This document shows, piece by piece, positions 53,173 to 62,734 of a DNA stretch of 64,000 bases; the first letter of the stretch is position 1, and each line of letters starts with the position of its first letter. The notes beneath the pieces are model-generated. The model was not told the DNA's origin. It made no database searches and saw nothing but the letters and a program-made list of their open reading frames with translations. Origin of the DNA: Planctomycetota bacterium (GTDB taxonomy: Bacteria > Planctomycetota > Planctomycetia > Planctomycetales > Planctomycetaceae); the NCBI GenBank assembly GCA_027618475.1, contig JAQCEJ010000008.1, forward strand, positions 31,048 through 95,047, written 5' to 3'. The translations under genes were made by a program, and so were the position numbers.

Positions 53173-56100
53173 CGTTTCACCACGGCTTCGTCATGATTAA
53201 GGAGAGCCTGCGCGAGCACGGTGGCTGCGGCGGCGTGAGGAGCGGGGATTTCTGCATCGTGCGGCCTCTGTCCGATCTTGAGCAGTTCGTCGGCTTGCTC
53301 GGGATGAGCGGTAAAATGCTCCAACTGCTCGTGATACAACTGCGTCAGAATTTCGACTTCGCGGGCATCGGGTTTACGACTGATGCTGCGCAGCGTGACG
53401 TCGTCGATCATTATTGCGACGTCTCCGGCGGCCTGTTTGTAGGCCGACTCGCCGAGCGCCTTCGCCGCTTCGACGTATTGTACGCCGTTGAGAAGAATCA
53501 GCGGTTGCAGCGGCGATTCGGTCCGTTCGCGACGCGCGGTGCAGACGGCGCGGCGCGGGGCATCGAAAGCGAGCATCGCGGGAGGGGGTCCGGTGCGACG
53601 CCAGTGCGTGTAGACGCTGCGTCGATAAACGCCGTCGCCGCCGCTGACATCGTGCGGTTTGAACGATTCGGTCATTTCGTACGGATAGACCGGGGCTCCG
53701 CCGATTTCGTTCTTGAGCAACCCCGACGCCGCGAGCACGTTGTCGCGAATCATCTCGGCCTGCAAGCGGAATCGCGGTCCGCGCGCCAACAACAGATTCT
53801 CGGGGTCGTCTTCCATTGTCTTCGCATCGGCGATGCTGCGCTGCCGGTACGTCTTGCTCATTACTATGGTTTTTATGAGGTCTTTTGTATCCCAACCACT
53901 CTCGATGAAGTGCAGCGCGAGCCAGTCGAGCACGCCGGGATAGACCGGCGGCGTTCCCTGGCTGCCGAAATCTTCGGCGGTTTTGACGAGTCCCATGCCG
54001 AAGATGTTCTGCCAGATGCGATTGACCGTCACGCGGGCAAGTAACGGATGCTCGCGCGACGTCAGCCACTGCGCAAGCCCCAATCGATTGTTCGGTGCTC
54101 CTTCAGGAAACGGCGAGAGCGCGGCGGGTACGCACGCCGGCACTTCATCGCGCCGCTCGGCGTATTCGCCGCGAAAGAGGATATACGACGGCTTCGGTTC
54201 CGGGAGTTCCTGCATCACCATCAGTTCGCGAATTCCTTCGGCAAACGCGACCTGTTCGCCGCGCAGCGCGGTGAGCGCGGCGATGTGGTCGATCCATGCC
54301 TGATCGACGGTCGCCAGATAATAATCGAATAACGATTCGCGTTCGCCGGTCGTCAGTTCGGTGAGAGGTTTTTGCAAGATCGAGATTGCAGTGGCCGCAT
54401 CGTACGCCGCGGCCACTTCAAGCGACGTCAAGTCGCGTTCGACGACGCGAAAGTCGTCGATCATCCCTTGTTTAAAGCCGCGATCGCGGTTGCGTGCGGC
54501 GAGTGCGATGTTTTCGCCTCCGCCACCGCCGCGCAAATCTTTCGTCAGGTGATCCTTGAGGACCACAACATCGGCGGCTTGGCCGTTGATCCACATTTTC
54601 AGCCCCGCCGCTCTGCTGCTGCCGTCGGTCGTTAATGCGACGTGCAACCATTCTCCCGTCGGGACCGGCTCGCGCGTTTCGATCGAGATAGCGTTGCCCG
54701 GCCAGAAATGAATCAGCGACCAGCGCAGCTTACCTTCGGAGATCAACAGTTCGTAACCGCGGCTGGCACCGTCGGTCCATGCAGGAGAACGATGAAACAC
54801 GACCGCTCGCTCTTTTACATCGGGCGTGTTCAACCATAGCGAAATGCTGAAAGGCTGATGACGCTGATAATTTCCCAATGGCAGATTGATGGCGTCGTCA
54901 CCGGTGAACAATACGCTCTGTCCGTGCTTTCCTGCGACGAGTTTGTTCTCGCCATTGAGTATGGCGGGCTTGTCTTCAGCGACAGCGTTGGTGAGTTTAT
55001 TTCCTTCGCCGAGCGATTCAAAATCGTAATGTGCGACTTCCCCCTTGAGAGCCAGTTCCGCCGGACGATTTTCGAGCCAGGCGTTGAAGGCGTCGCGACG
55101 CGATTCGCGAAGTTCCGTTCCCTGCTGTTCGAGGGTGGCGACCTTCTGCGCGAACTCGGCCAGCTTCTGCTGTGCGGAGGCATCGGCGATCCACAACGTC
55201 GGCGAAGGAGAGGTCTCGGGATGGTAATACGAATACAATCCTGCTTCGTCGATGTTCTGAAACATCGCGAAGAGTCCGTAGAACTCGCTCTGCTTGATCG
55301 GGTCGAACTTGTGATCGTGGCAGCGAGAACATTCGAACGTCAGTCCCAGAAACGCCGTCGCAAAGGTCTGCACGCGGTCGCAGACATATTCGACGCGGTA
55401 TTCTTCGGGGACGCTTCCCCCTTCGGTCTCTTGCTGATGCAACCGATTGAACGCCGTCGCGAGAATCTGTTCGGTCGATGCGTTTGGCAACATGTCCCCC
55501 GCGAGTTGCCACGTGACGAATTCGTCGAACGGCTGATTGCGATTGAACGCGTTGATCACCCAGTCGCGCCACGCCCAGACATCGCGCTCGCGATCGACCT
55601 GAAACCCGAAACTGTCGGCGTAACGAGAAACGTCGAGCCAGTCGACCGCCATTCGTTCGCCATACCGTTCGGACGCGAGCAATCGATCGACCACTTTTTC
55701 ATAGGCGTCAGCCGAATCGTCGGCGAGAAACGCAGCGACCTCTTCGGGTGTCGGCGGCAACCCCGTGATATCGAAACTCACCCGGCGCAGCAGCGTCGTC
55801 TTGTCGGCTTCGGACTGTGGCGAGAGGCCGCGATCTTTCAGACGTTCTGTGATGAGCGCATCGATCGGATGCGCTTCCCCGTTCTCGGGAATCGACACCG
55901 GCATCAGCGAAATGAACGCCCAGTGAGGCTCGTACTCGGCCCCTTCGGCGATCCAGCGACGAAGGGTATCGACTTCTTCTTTCGTCAAACGACCAAGTTT
56001 TGCAGACGGCGGCGGCATCTGCACATCCGCATCTTCGGCGATGATGCGGTGCAGCATCTGACTTTCATCCGGCTTGCCGGGGACAATCGCCAGGTTCTCG

Positions 56101-56360
56101 ATAGCCGACTCGCGAACATCGAGCCGCATGTCGACCGAGCGTTTGTTCTTATCGGGCCCGTGACAGGCAAAGCAGCGATCCGAAAGAATCGGCCGAATGT
56201 CGCGGTTGAACTGCAGTTTTTCGGCGCCGGGCGTTGTCTCGGCGGGTTGGGTTTCGTCATCCGACCTCGCCGCATGACGAGGAACCGATAATGCCATCAT
56301 GGCGATGAAAGCGAATCCACACAACAAAAGAAATCTCGACTTGAGCATCGGCGTGACCAT
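53169..56360 (-). CDS. PSCyt1/PSCyt2/LamG/PSD1 protein
   Basis: 1063 residues. A signal peptide (FLLLCGFAFIAMMAL) precedes a c-type haem motif CFACH (63-67) in the planctomycete cytochrome-like domain, then the PSCyt2/DUF1549 domain (about 160-360: LTERLKDRGLSPQSEADKTTLLRRVSFDITGLPPTPEEV ... ERMAVDWLDVSRYADSFGFQVDRER), a LamG-type beta-sandwich (about 445-620: GKHGQSVLFTGDDAINLP ... SISLWLNTPD) and the PSD1/DUF1553 domain (about 740-1045: LAQWLTSREHPLLARVTVNRIWQ ... FGSQGTPPVYPGVLDWLALHF). A proposed role is haem-linked oxidation of a polymeric substrate together with the DUF1501 protein. The C-terminus HDEAVVKR is duplicated beyond the insertion at 52909-52937. Confidence 0.92.
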   Translation of the reverse strand: MVTPMLKSRFLLLCGFAFIAMMALSVPRHAARSDDETQPAETTPGAEKLQFNRDIRPILSDRCFACHGPDKNKRSVDMRLDVRESAIENLAIVPGKPDESQMLHRIIAEDADVQMPPPSAKLGRLTKEEVDTLRRWIAEGAEYEPHWAFISLMPVSIPENGEAHPIDALITERLKDRGLSPQSEADKTTLLRRVSFDITGLPPTPEEVAAFLADDSADAYEKVVDRLLASERYGERMAVDWLDVSRYADSFGFQVDRERDVWAWRDWVINAFNRNQPFDEFVTWQLAGDMLPNASTEQILATAFNRLHQQETEGGSVPEEYRVEYVCDRVQTFATAFLGLTFECSRCHDHKFDPIKQSEFYGLFAMFQNIDEAGLYSYYHPETSPSPTLWIADASAQQKLAEFAQKVATLEQQGTELRESRRDAFNAWLENRPAELALKGEVAHYDFESLGEGNKLTNAVAEDKPAILNGENKLVAGKHGQSVLFTGDDAINLPLGNYQRHQPFSISLWLNTPDVKERAVVFHRSPAWTDGASRGYELLISEGKLRWSLIHFWPGNAISIETREPVPTGEWLHVALTTDGSSRAAGLKMWINGQAADVVVLKDHLTKDLRGGGGGENIALAARNRDRGFKQGMIDDFRVVERDLTSLEVAAAYDAATAISILQKPLTELTTGERESLFDYYLATVDQAWIDHIAALTALRGEQVAFAEGIRELMVMQELPEPKPSYILFRGEYAERRDEVPACVPAALSPFPEGAPNNRLGLAQWLTSREHPLLARVTVNRIWQNIFGMGLVKTAEDFGSQGTPPVYPGVLDWLALHFIESGWDTKDLIKTIVMSKTYRQRSIADAKTMEDDPENLLLARGPRFRLQAEMIRDNVLAASGLLKNEIGGAPVYPYEMTESFKPHDVSGGDGVYRRSVYTHWRRTGPPPAMLAFDAPRRAVCTARRERTESPLQPLILLNGVQYVEAAKALGESAYKQAAGDVAIMIDDVTLRSISRKPDAREVEILTQLYHEQLEHFTAHPEQADELLKIGQRPHDAEIPAPHAAAATVLAQALLNHDEAVVKR

Positions 56361-56635
56361 TTCTGGAGTGATGTTCGCGGGAGAGTGAGGGCATCAGCAC
56401 ACGTATTTGATTGTACCCCGGCGTAGAGGGGGGTTCAATGTGAGGGATGAGTCAGAAGGGAGACACGTAAATGAGTGGGCGTCGAAACCTGTACGTCACC
56501 GAGCGGCGGGATGTTCACATTGACCTTTACATGCTGTCATGGTTCAATAATGCCAACGTTTCAGAATTCAGTCTTTGACGGTGCTGTATACTCCCGTCAC
56601 CAACCCCGGTCCTGACTCTGCGGAGTCAGCTAAGC
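56361..56635. other. Intergenic region between divergent genes
   Basis: About 275 bases. No gene or strong hairpin was recognised; CTGACTCTGCGGAGTCAGC at 56613-56631 is a small perfect palindrome just before the next start codon. Confidence 0.4.
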
Positions 56636-57286
56636 ATGGAATGGAGCGAAGCGGCTCGAATTGCTGCGGAGAACAATGGCCTCACCCTCGTCGAGTTTGT
56701 CCTTCTGCTCGAAGTCAAATATCGAATCGGATTTTCGGCTCTAGAATTAGCGCGCTGGACGGTGGTCGAAATGAGGCATCTTGATCTGCCTTTCACCGCC
56801 GACGACTATGTCGATGCCATCGATTCGTGCATTGAAAAGGGCGTGCTGCGAATTCTCACCGACGCCGATCTCGATGACGCCACAGATGTGGGGACATCGT
56901 ATTCGTTCCCGGAGTTCAATTTTAAGGGATGGAAGGCCGGGGCAGTCGATTTCACCCCACGTGGTTACGAAATCACGATCAAAGCCATCTACGAATTTCG
57001 TCATAACGGCTTACGTCCAAACCTGGTTGACTATCTTCGACGTATCGGAGAGGAAATGAGTTGCTCTCGGCTGAAATCGCCACTCCTTATCTATGGAACT
57101 TGCCAACAACTCGGCAGATATTTATTGGATGCCGCCGACCGCATCGCGGAATGTGATGACCGTGATCTTGGCTTTCTATTTCCGATTTTCGAAAAGGATT
57201 CACCGTTATCATATCTCACAGAGCTAGACTACGTCTGTGATTCGATCTTTGCCATGTTGCAACGTCTGACTTCAAAACCGTCGTGA
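56636..57286 (+). CDS. Hypothetical protein
   Basis: 216 residues, soluble, alpha/beta, with no signal or span. It shows a helical N-terminus (MEWSEAARIAAENNGLTLVEFVLLLEVKYRIGFSALELARW), an acidic region and a central SFPEFNFKGWKAGAVDFTPRGYEI segment. No catalytic motif was recognised. The following gene starts 30 bases downstream, suggesting co-transcription. I do not recognise the family. Confidence 0.65.
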   Translation: MEWSEAARIAAENNGLTLVEFVLLLEVKYRIGFSALELARWTVVEMRHLDLPFTADDYVDAIDSCIEKGVLRILTDADLDDATDVGTSYSFPEFNFKGWKAGAVDFTPRGYEITIKAIYEFRHNGLRPNLVDYLRRIGEEMSCSRLKSPLLIYGTCQQLGRYLLDAADRIAECDDRDLGFLFPIFEKDSPLSYLTELDYVCDSIFAMLQRLTSKPS

Positions 57287-57316
57287 TCGTTTCCCTTTTT
57301 TAAAAGCTGCATCATC

Positions 57317-57637
57317 GTGACCAAACGCCGTCGTATTCCTCGATATCAGCAGAAGGAACTGGAAAAGGGTCGTATCCCGGCAGATATCTCCCAACAGGCG
57401 CCCCATACATCGTGGTGCGAAATGCCGTTGTACTACGTCGACCAAGAATTCACGTGCCGGCGCTGTGGCAAAGTGGAAGTCTGGACCGCCGAGCAACAAA
57501 AATGGTGGTACGAAACGGCGAAAGGTTACATATTCTCGAACGCGATTCATTGTCACGATTGCCGAAAATCGATTCGCGAAAACCACGCAGGAACACCACG
57601 CAAGTCGCATCAAGATCGACGCGAAAGCGGAGAGTGA
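57317..57637 (+). CDS. Zinc-ribbon-like small protein
   Basis: 106 residues starting with GTG. A two-CxxC zinc ribbon (FTCRRCGKVEVWTAEQQKWWYETAKGYIFSNAIHCHDCRK) matches the probable zinc-ribbon family in which an aromatic W-x-x-E-Q-x-W/F motif lies between the two Cys pairs. It likely binds one zinc and perhaps nucleic acid. Upstream: a basic N-terminus (MTKRRRIPRYQQKEL). No clear ribosome site is visible. Confidence 0.7.
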   Translation: MTKRRRIPRYQQKELEKGRIPADISQQAPHTSWCEMPLYYVDQEFTCRRCGKVEVWTAEQQKWWYETAKGYIFSNAIHCHDCRKSIRENHAGTPRKSHQDRRESGE

Positions 57638-57938
57638 ATAATCGTCGTGCCGTTCAAGTTCTCGTCCTGCCACACTAAACAAAGGGGAAGGGATTGAGAG
57701 TTATCCGGGGCTGCATTCTTTCATGAAGTTGCTGACGTTCCGTGAATGGCTCACCCGATGTGATGAAGGCCTGTTGTTACGATCGTCCACGGATTAAGGG
57801 TATGGTGTGTATCACGCCTTCCCCACCACAGACACGCAGGGCAAACAGCAACATCCATACCACCGAAGTAACACGAGCCGTTCGTGCCGATCATAAAAAA
57901 AGTGGAAGAAATTGTGCCGAACAAGTTCATTGCAAAGA
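57638..57938. other. Intergenic region
   Basis: About 300 bases between the zinc-ribbon gene and the end of the hybrid kinase. A 24-base motif, AGGGATTGAGAGTTATCCGGGGC (57688-57710), recurs as AGGGATTGAATATTATCCGGGGC at 60179-60201. The open frame at 57742-58014 is not protein-like. Confidence 0.4.
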
Positions 57939-59867
57939 TCAAACCTGCGAGGACTTCAATTCGGCAATCAGACCCATGAGGGCGTTGAGGTGTCCCGGCT
58001 TGACCAGGTGGTGATTGAACCCGGCTTCTTTCGACATTTGGCGGTCATCATCTTGCCCCAAACCAGTAAGGGCTACAATCACCATGTCTTTGCCCCACGG
58101 CTTGTCACGAATGCGGCGGCAAGCGTCGTAGCCGTTCAGCTTCGGCAGTCCAATATCGAGCAGTACCAAGTCAGGGCGGAAAGTCCCGGCGACTTCCACC
58201 GCCTCAATTCCATCGTAGGCCATTTGCGTCTCATTGCCAATAATCTTCAACAACATCGCCATAGACGAAGCGACGTCCTTGTTGTCATCGACAATCAGAA
58301 TACGGCATGATGAAATCGGCAGCACCTTGTCTTTGCCGGTTGGCTCTGTGGTTCGCATCTTCGACCCAGCAACAAAAGGCAGTCGCACGACAAACTCACT
58401 CCCCTTGCTGATACCTTCACTCTGGGCCGTCACGCTACCGGCATGCATTCTGACAAGGCGATGCACCAATGACAGACCGATGCCGAGTCCACCTCCGTCA
58501 GACCGCTCCCATTTCCCATCTGCTTGGTAGAACATATTAAAAAGTTTCGGCAGATTCTCGGCGGCGACACCGATGCCGCTGTCCTTAACTGACACCATCA
58601 CATCACCACCGTCTTGCTTGACAGTGATCGAAATGCGGCCTCTCCGCTCAGTGTACTTGGCAGCATTGGTAATCAGGTTCACGAACACTTGTGATATCCG
58701 CACCACATCAGCAAAAATCCAAATCGGTTCAGGCGGCAAGCTGACCGTGAGGTTGTGTTCGTATTCTTCGATCAGATAGCGGCACGACTCTATCACCATA
58801 TTCACGATGCTTTGCAATTCAACCCGTTCCTTGTGGAGTTCCATCTCGTTGCGGGTGATGCGGCTAACGTCGAGCAAATCGTCAATGATGCGGGTCAAAT
58901 GATCTGTCTGACGGTCAATCACGTCCCTGCACCAGTTGAGTTCAGGTTCGTCTGGTCCAACCAACCGCAGCACTTTCACGGCGTTGCGAATCGGGCTGAG
59001 CGGATTGCGAAGCTCGTGAGCCAGAATCGCCAAGAAATCATTCTTGCAACGATCTGATTCCTTCAGTTGATGCATTAGCTGATAGTTTTTTTCTTCGATT
59101 TCCTTGCGGTCAGTAATGTCTCTCAAGATCCTTGAAAACCCTATGATCCGATCCGTAGTATCCTTGATGGGTGAGATCGTCAGTGAGACGGGTATAGGGC
59201 GACCGTCACTCCGCGTCCGCACGGTATCGAAGTGTCCAATACGTTCTCCCGCTTGCAGGCGTATAAGGATGTGTTCTTCCTCATTGAACCGGTCGGGAGG
59301 AATGAGCATGGTAATGGATTGCCCTACAGCTTGCTCTGGCGAGTACATGAAATGGCGCATGGCGGAGGCATTCCAGCTTTCAATGATGCCGTTCATATCC
59401 GTGCTTATGATGGCATCTTCCGAAGATTCGACAATCGTCGCCAACCTTGACCGGGCCAGATCTCCATTCCGGCGATCCGTAATATTGATAAGAACGTTCA
59501 CAGCTCCCGCTAGTTCACCCCGCACATTAAACAGCGGGTTGGCGTGTGCGAGTGTGAGCCATCGGCTACCATCGGGGCGTTCGATCAGGAATTCCTGCCC
59601 ATTGAATGCCTTGCGTTGTTGGAGGGCAAGGGCCATGCAACACTCGTCATGCCGGATAGGATTGCCGTCTGTGGTGAACAGCTTGAACGAACCGCAATAG
59701 AGGTCGGTCGGGGCGTTCAGCTTCGGCTCACGCCCCCAAAGCTTTACCGACGCTTCGTTGAAGTAGGTAATCAGCCCATCGGAATCGCAGACGTACGCTC
59801 CCACTGGCAACTTTTCCAGCGTCTGCCGCAGCATCTCATCGTTCCCGTCAGATTGAAATATCGGCAT
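57939..59867 (-). CDS. Hybrid PAS-PAS histidine kinase with receiver domain
   Basis: 642 residues. Two PAS domains (about 12-130 and 140-255), each followed by a PAC-type segment (LINITDRRN, RILRDITDRKEIE). The HisKA helix has the histidine H284 (FLAILAHELRNPLSPI). The HATPase domain has the N box (NLITNAAKY), G1 (KDSGIG), F (FNMFYQAD) and G2 (GLGIGLSLV) boxes. A receiver domain at ~522-640 has the acidic pair in LIVDDN and phospho-acceptor D571 (LVLLDIGLPKLNG) with lysine VKPGH. The PAS domains may sense redox, light or a ligand. AGGGG seven bases before the ATG. No membrane span. Confidence 0.93.
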   Translation of the reverse strand: MPIFQSDGNDEMLRQTLEKLPVGAYVCDSDGLITYFNEASVKLWGREPKLNAPTDLYCGSFKLFTTDGNPIRHDECCMALALQQRKAFNGQEFLIERPDGSRWLTLAHANPLFNVRGELAGAVNVLINITDRRNGDLARSRLATIVESSEDAIISTDMNGIIESWNASAMRHFMYSPEQAVGQSITMLIPPDRFNEEEHILIRLQAGERIGHFDTVRTRSDGRPIPVSLTISPIKDTTDRIIGFSRILRDITDRKEIEEKNYQLMHQLKESDRCKNDFLAILAHELRNPLSPIRNAVKVLRLVGPDEPELNWCRDVIDRQTDHLTRIIDDLLDVSRITRNEMELHKERVELQSIVNMVIESCRYLIEEYEHNLTVSLPPEPIWIFADVVRISQVFVNLITNAAKYTERRGRISITVKQDGGDVMVSVKDSGIGVAAENLPKLFNMFYQADGKWERSDGGGLGIGLSLVHRLVRMHAGSVTAQSEGISKGSEFVVRLPFVAGSKMRTTEPTGKDKVLPISSCRILIVDDNKDVASSMAMLLKIIGNETQMAYDGIEAVEVAGTFRPDLVLLDIGLPKLNGYDACRRIRDKPWGKDMVIVALTGLGQDDDRQMSKEAGFNHHLVKPGHLNALMGLIAELKSSQV

Positions 59868-60312
59868 AGATCACCCCTGAAAGGGTTTGGCCGTATGGCG
59901 AGACGGTATCTGATGCGTACGTACCATCGGTGTCATCCTAGCAACCTGACCGGCAAGCTACAAGATTATGATGTTCATACCTGCATACGACTGATCATCG
60001 GCTGACGATCGCCGTGTGATGCCTGATGAGTGGGCGACGGCGTGAATTGGGTATGGAGCGAGCGAGATGAAATCAAAACAGGCGGTGGGTGGGAGTCCCC
60101 AGTGATATGTTCTAATGATCCCAGGTCTCATACGGTTTCGTCGCACCGATTAATGCGGTTTCACATTAATCGTAGAGAAAGGGATTGAATATTATCCGGG
60201 GCACTTGGTTTTGATTCCGTCCCGATTATCAGAATCGGAGCGTGACGATATCGGAAGGCGACTTATTCGTCAGACGGTCTGACGGACCGGAGTGACTGAA
60301 GTTCCTCTTCGG
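59868..60312. other. Intergenic region
   Basis: About 445 bases. It contains a perfect 9-bp hairpin CGATTAATG / CATTAATCG (60147-60172) that could be an operator or a terminator, and the 24-base motif shared with 57688. No gene was recognised. Confidence 0.4.
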
Positions 60313-61647
60313 CTACTCCGTCTTTGTATTCTTCCAGACGAAGTGGCTGAGAGCGTTGAGTTCCCGTACAAACACTTCGTCACCGCAGACGGCGAGATGA
60401 GCCCAGGTGGATTCGTCACTGACATGTCGCGTGTCGAGCAGTTCGAATTTTTCAGGGTTGGCTCGAATCAGCAACAAATCTCCGCGTTCATCTAAGGCGA
60501 GAATCTGCTCTCCATTGGTCACGAGGCTCCAGTATTTTCCGTAGGGTTGCGACGTCCATTTCGTTTCACCCGTGGCCAGTTCTAGACAGGTCAAACGCTG
60601 GTTCCGCAGGTGAAGATAAACGTGCCCGCCGATGATCACGGGTGACGACATATATCCGGTCGCTTTATTCGTCCATTTCTCGGTGACGGCGTGCTGATCA
60701 TCGGTTGATTTCATCTGGTAGAAAAATGACTTTCCACCGTACGAGCTGGTAAAGACCGCATTGTTATCGACTATCGGGGTAAGGATATTCATGCCACGAA
60801 ATGCCGGTATCTCCTGTGACCAGAGGACGGTGCCCGATTCCGGATCGACACTGGCAAGCTTTGTGCGCGTTTGTACAAGGATCTGCCGTATTCCGGCGGA
60901 TTCAAATAGATACGGCGACGAGAAGGCGCTACCAAACATGCCGCCACCATCGTCAAGTGCACGCCAGATGATCTCACCGGTCAGCTTATTTAATTTGCAA
61001 AACGCCGCTCCCGCTTGCACGTAAACGAAATCGCCGTCGACGAGCGGCGAACACACTAACCCGAACGCGGGAACCGGCGACTTCAAGCGATCGACGAAGT
61101 CGACCCGCCAGAGTGTTTTCCCCGTTTCGGCGTCGAGGCAAACGAGTAAATCGCGCATACCGGCAACGTATAATCGCTCACCATCATACGCCGGCGTTGA
61201 GCGGATCCAATCGCCGTTGGATTTGGCAAAGAACGGAACCGAAAGTGAACCTTTCCACGTCGTCGACCAGCGTTCTTCGCCTGTGTGGCGATCGAGAGCG
61301 CGGACGGTTTCATTCTTTTCATTTTCCGTTTCCGTCACGAATACCAGCGAGTCGGAGACAATCGGACCGGAGTAACTCGGTCCAAGCGGAACACGCCACG
61401 ACTGTTTTAGCGTTTCGTCATCTAATCGATTAGGCCATGTTTCCGATTTGCTGACATAGCCATCGCGATGGGGGCCGCGCCATTGCGGCCACACGGCGGC
61501 CGATTCGCTTTTTTCTTGTGAATGAGCAAGCGACGTCAACGCAATCAGCGTTAACATGCAGGCGATCAGGTTCCGTATTTGAAAACGAGAGGGAATGGAT
61601 TTCCGATGGATGTTATTCCTGTGATGGTTTCGTATCTGTTTTGTCAT
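60313..61647 (-). CDS. Secreted PQQ-type beta-propeller protein
   Basis: About 444 residues. A basic N-terminus and signal (FQIRNLIACMLTLIALTSLAHS) are followed by a PQQ-like propeller: WPQWRGPHRDG, ALDRHTGEERWSTTWKG, LDAETGKTLWRVDF, LNKLTGEIIWRAL, VDPESGTVLWSQE and LELATGETKWTSQPYG are blade-type repeats. No dehydrogenase-specific cofactor residues were identified, so it is a PQQ-repeat propeller rather than a proven dehydrogenase. ATG 61647 has AAGGAAGGA upstream. It overlaps the MerR-type gene by 35 bases. Confidence 0.88.
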   Translation of the reverse strand: MTKQIRNHHRNNIHRKSIPSRFQIRNLIACMLTLIALTSLAHSQEKSESAAVWPQWRGPHRDGYVSKSETWPNRLDDETLKQSWRVPLGPSYSGPIVSDSLVFVTETENEKNETVRALDRHTGEERWSTTWKGSLSVPFFAKSNGDWIRSTPAYDGERLYVAGMRDLLVCLDAETGKTLWRVDFVDRLKSPVPAFGLVCSPLVDGDFVYVQAGAAFCKLNKLTGEIIWRALDDGGGMFGSAFSSPYLFESAGIRQILVQTRTKLASVDPESGTVLWSQEIPAFRGMNILTPIVDNNAVFTSSYGGKSFFYQMKSTDDQHAVTEKWTNKATGYMSSPVIIGGHVYLHLRNQRLTCLELATGETKWTSQPYGKYWSLVTNGEQILALDERGDLLLIRANPEKFELLDTRHVSDESTWAHLAVCGDEVFVRELNALSHFVWKNTKTE

Positions 61648-62530
61648 GTGTCGACGTCCTTCCTTTAATGTCACCGCATGTTCTCCGCATCGTTCTGGCG
61701 AATGATTCGAGGTGTTGCATATTGTCGCAGTAAGCGGCGAAGCTTATTTGTTTACGCAATTCGGGGGTGAGTCCCTGGCCTCCGACGACGATGGCGACGT
61801 CATCTTGTACTTGCGCATAAAAGTTGCGGTATTCGTCGAGAAAGAACGCCACGTCATCGAGATAAGAAACACTGAGCCAGTACAATTCGGGTTTCAGATC
61901 GCGAATGGCGGTGATCATGGTAGCAAACGGTAATCGCGAACCGAGTGACCTCGAACGCCAGTCGCCTTGTCTTAATACGAGTTCAACCATCTCTGTAGGA
62001 ACCGTGTAGGGGTCGCATTCCGGAGTGCCACCAATGGCCAGTGGAGCGGTCACAGAGGGGGAGGGAATGACGGACTTCAATCGATCGAACGCGCGTAAAA
62101 TGGTGCTGCAAGCACGACGTTCCTGGTAGACCTGTACGTCGCCACATTCCCATCCGTCTCCCACACGGTGCAAGGCGGGTGTGACGAACACGTCGAAAAT
62201 TCGACTCATCGGTTCACCGGCGAGATGCAATTCAAACAGGATACGGTGACACGCCTCTTCGTCCCCTGCCACGACTTCGCGGTAGAGATCGTCGATAAGA
62301 TTGCGCACGGTCCGCTCGCCGTGACCACGGCGAGAAGGAAGTCCAAGTAATTCAGGGTGAAACTCGGCGCGCGACTGTCGGAGAAATTCTGTGGCCGCAT
62401 CCAGCGTGACACGTCGGTGCCCACCCGCTGTTTTGACGGTTGGAATCTGCCCCTGATCGCACCATCGTTTGATGGAGGATTCACTAACTCCAGCGGCTCT
62501 TGCCAGTTGTCGCGGACTGATGTACTGCAT
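61613..62530 (-). CDS. MerR-family regulator with B12-binding-type domain, histidines replaced
   Basis: About 305 residues. An N-terminal MerR HTH (YISPRQLARAAGVSESSIKRWCDQGQIPTVKTAGGHRRVTLDAA) precedes the helical bundle and Rossmann parts of CarH/LitR-type photoreceptor regulators. The W-x9-EH motif is present as W-x9-ER (WECGDVQVYQER), and the cobalamin-binding DxHxxG is ECDPYTVP, with Tyr in place of His. This resembles the B12-independent regulator CarA rather than light-sensing CarH. AAGGA lies five bases before ATG 62530, the chosen start. The gene is divergent from the FAD oxidoreductase at 62735, its likely target. Confidence 0.85.
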   Translation of the reverse strand: MQYISPRQLARAAGVSESSIKRWCDQGQIPTVKTAGGHRRVTLDAATEFLRQSRAEFHPELLGLPSRRGHGERTVRNLIDDLYREVVAGDEEACHRILFELHLAGEPMSRIFDVFVTPALHRVGDGWECGDVQVYQERRACSTILRAFDRLKSVIPSPSVTAPLAIGGTPECDPYTVPTEMVELVLRQGDWRSRSLGSRLPFATMITAIRDLKPELYWLSVSYLDDVAFFLDEYRNFYAQVQDDVAIVVGGQGLTPELRKQISFAAYCDNMQHLESFARTMRRTCGDIKGRTSTHDKTDTKPSQE

Positions 62531-62734
62531 CAACATCCTTATTGAATGATTTGGACGATAAAGTTTTGCTACCGATGGATCATAGTTGTCGAATTGCCGT
62601 TCGTCAATCAACTGTTTTAACAAAAATACGACATATTTACCAAATTATCAGTTGAAGCCTTGGGAATCCTGCCGTAACATGTGTGTGATTGATTTGAACG
62701 TTATTTATATTTGTTATGCAAGGGGTGGAAGGAG

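Noticed and set aside
54858..56291. Plus-strand open frame of 477 codons
   Set aside because: It is antisense to the PSCyt/PSD1 gene, which has clear domain motifs; the frame is a shadow of codon bias.
57742..58014. 90-codon open frame next to the hybrid kinase
   Set aside because: Overlaps the kinase 3' end on the other strand and lacks coding character.
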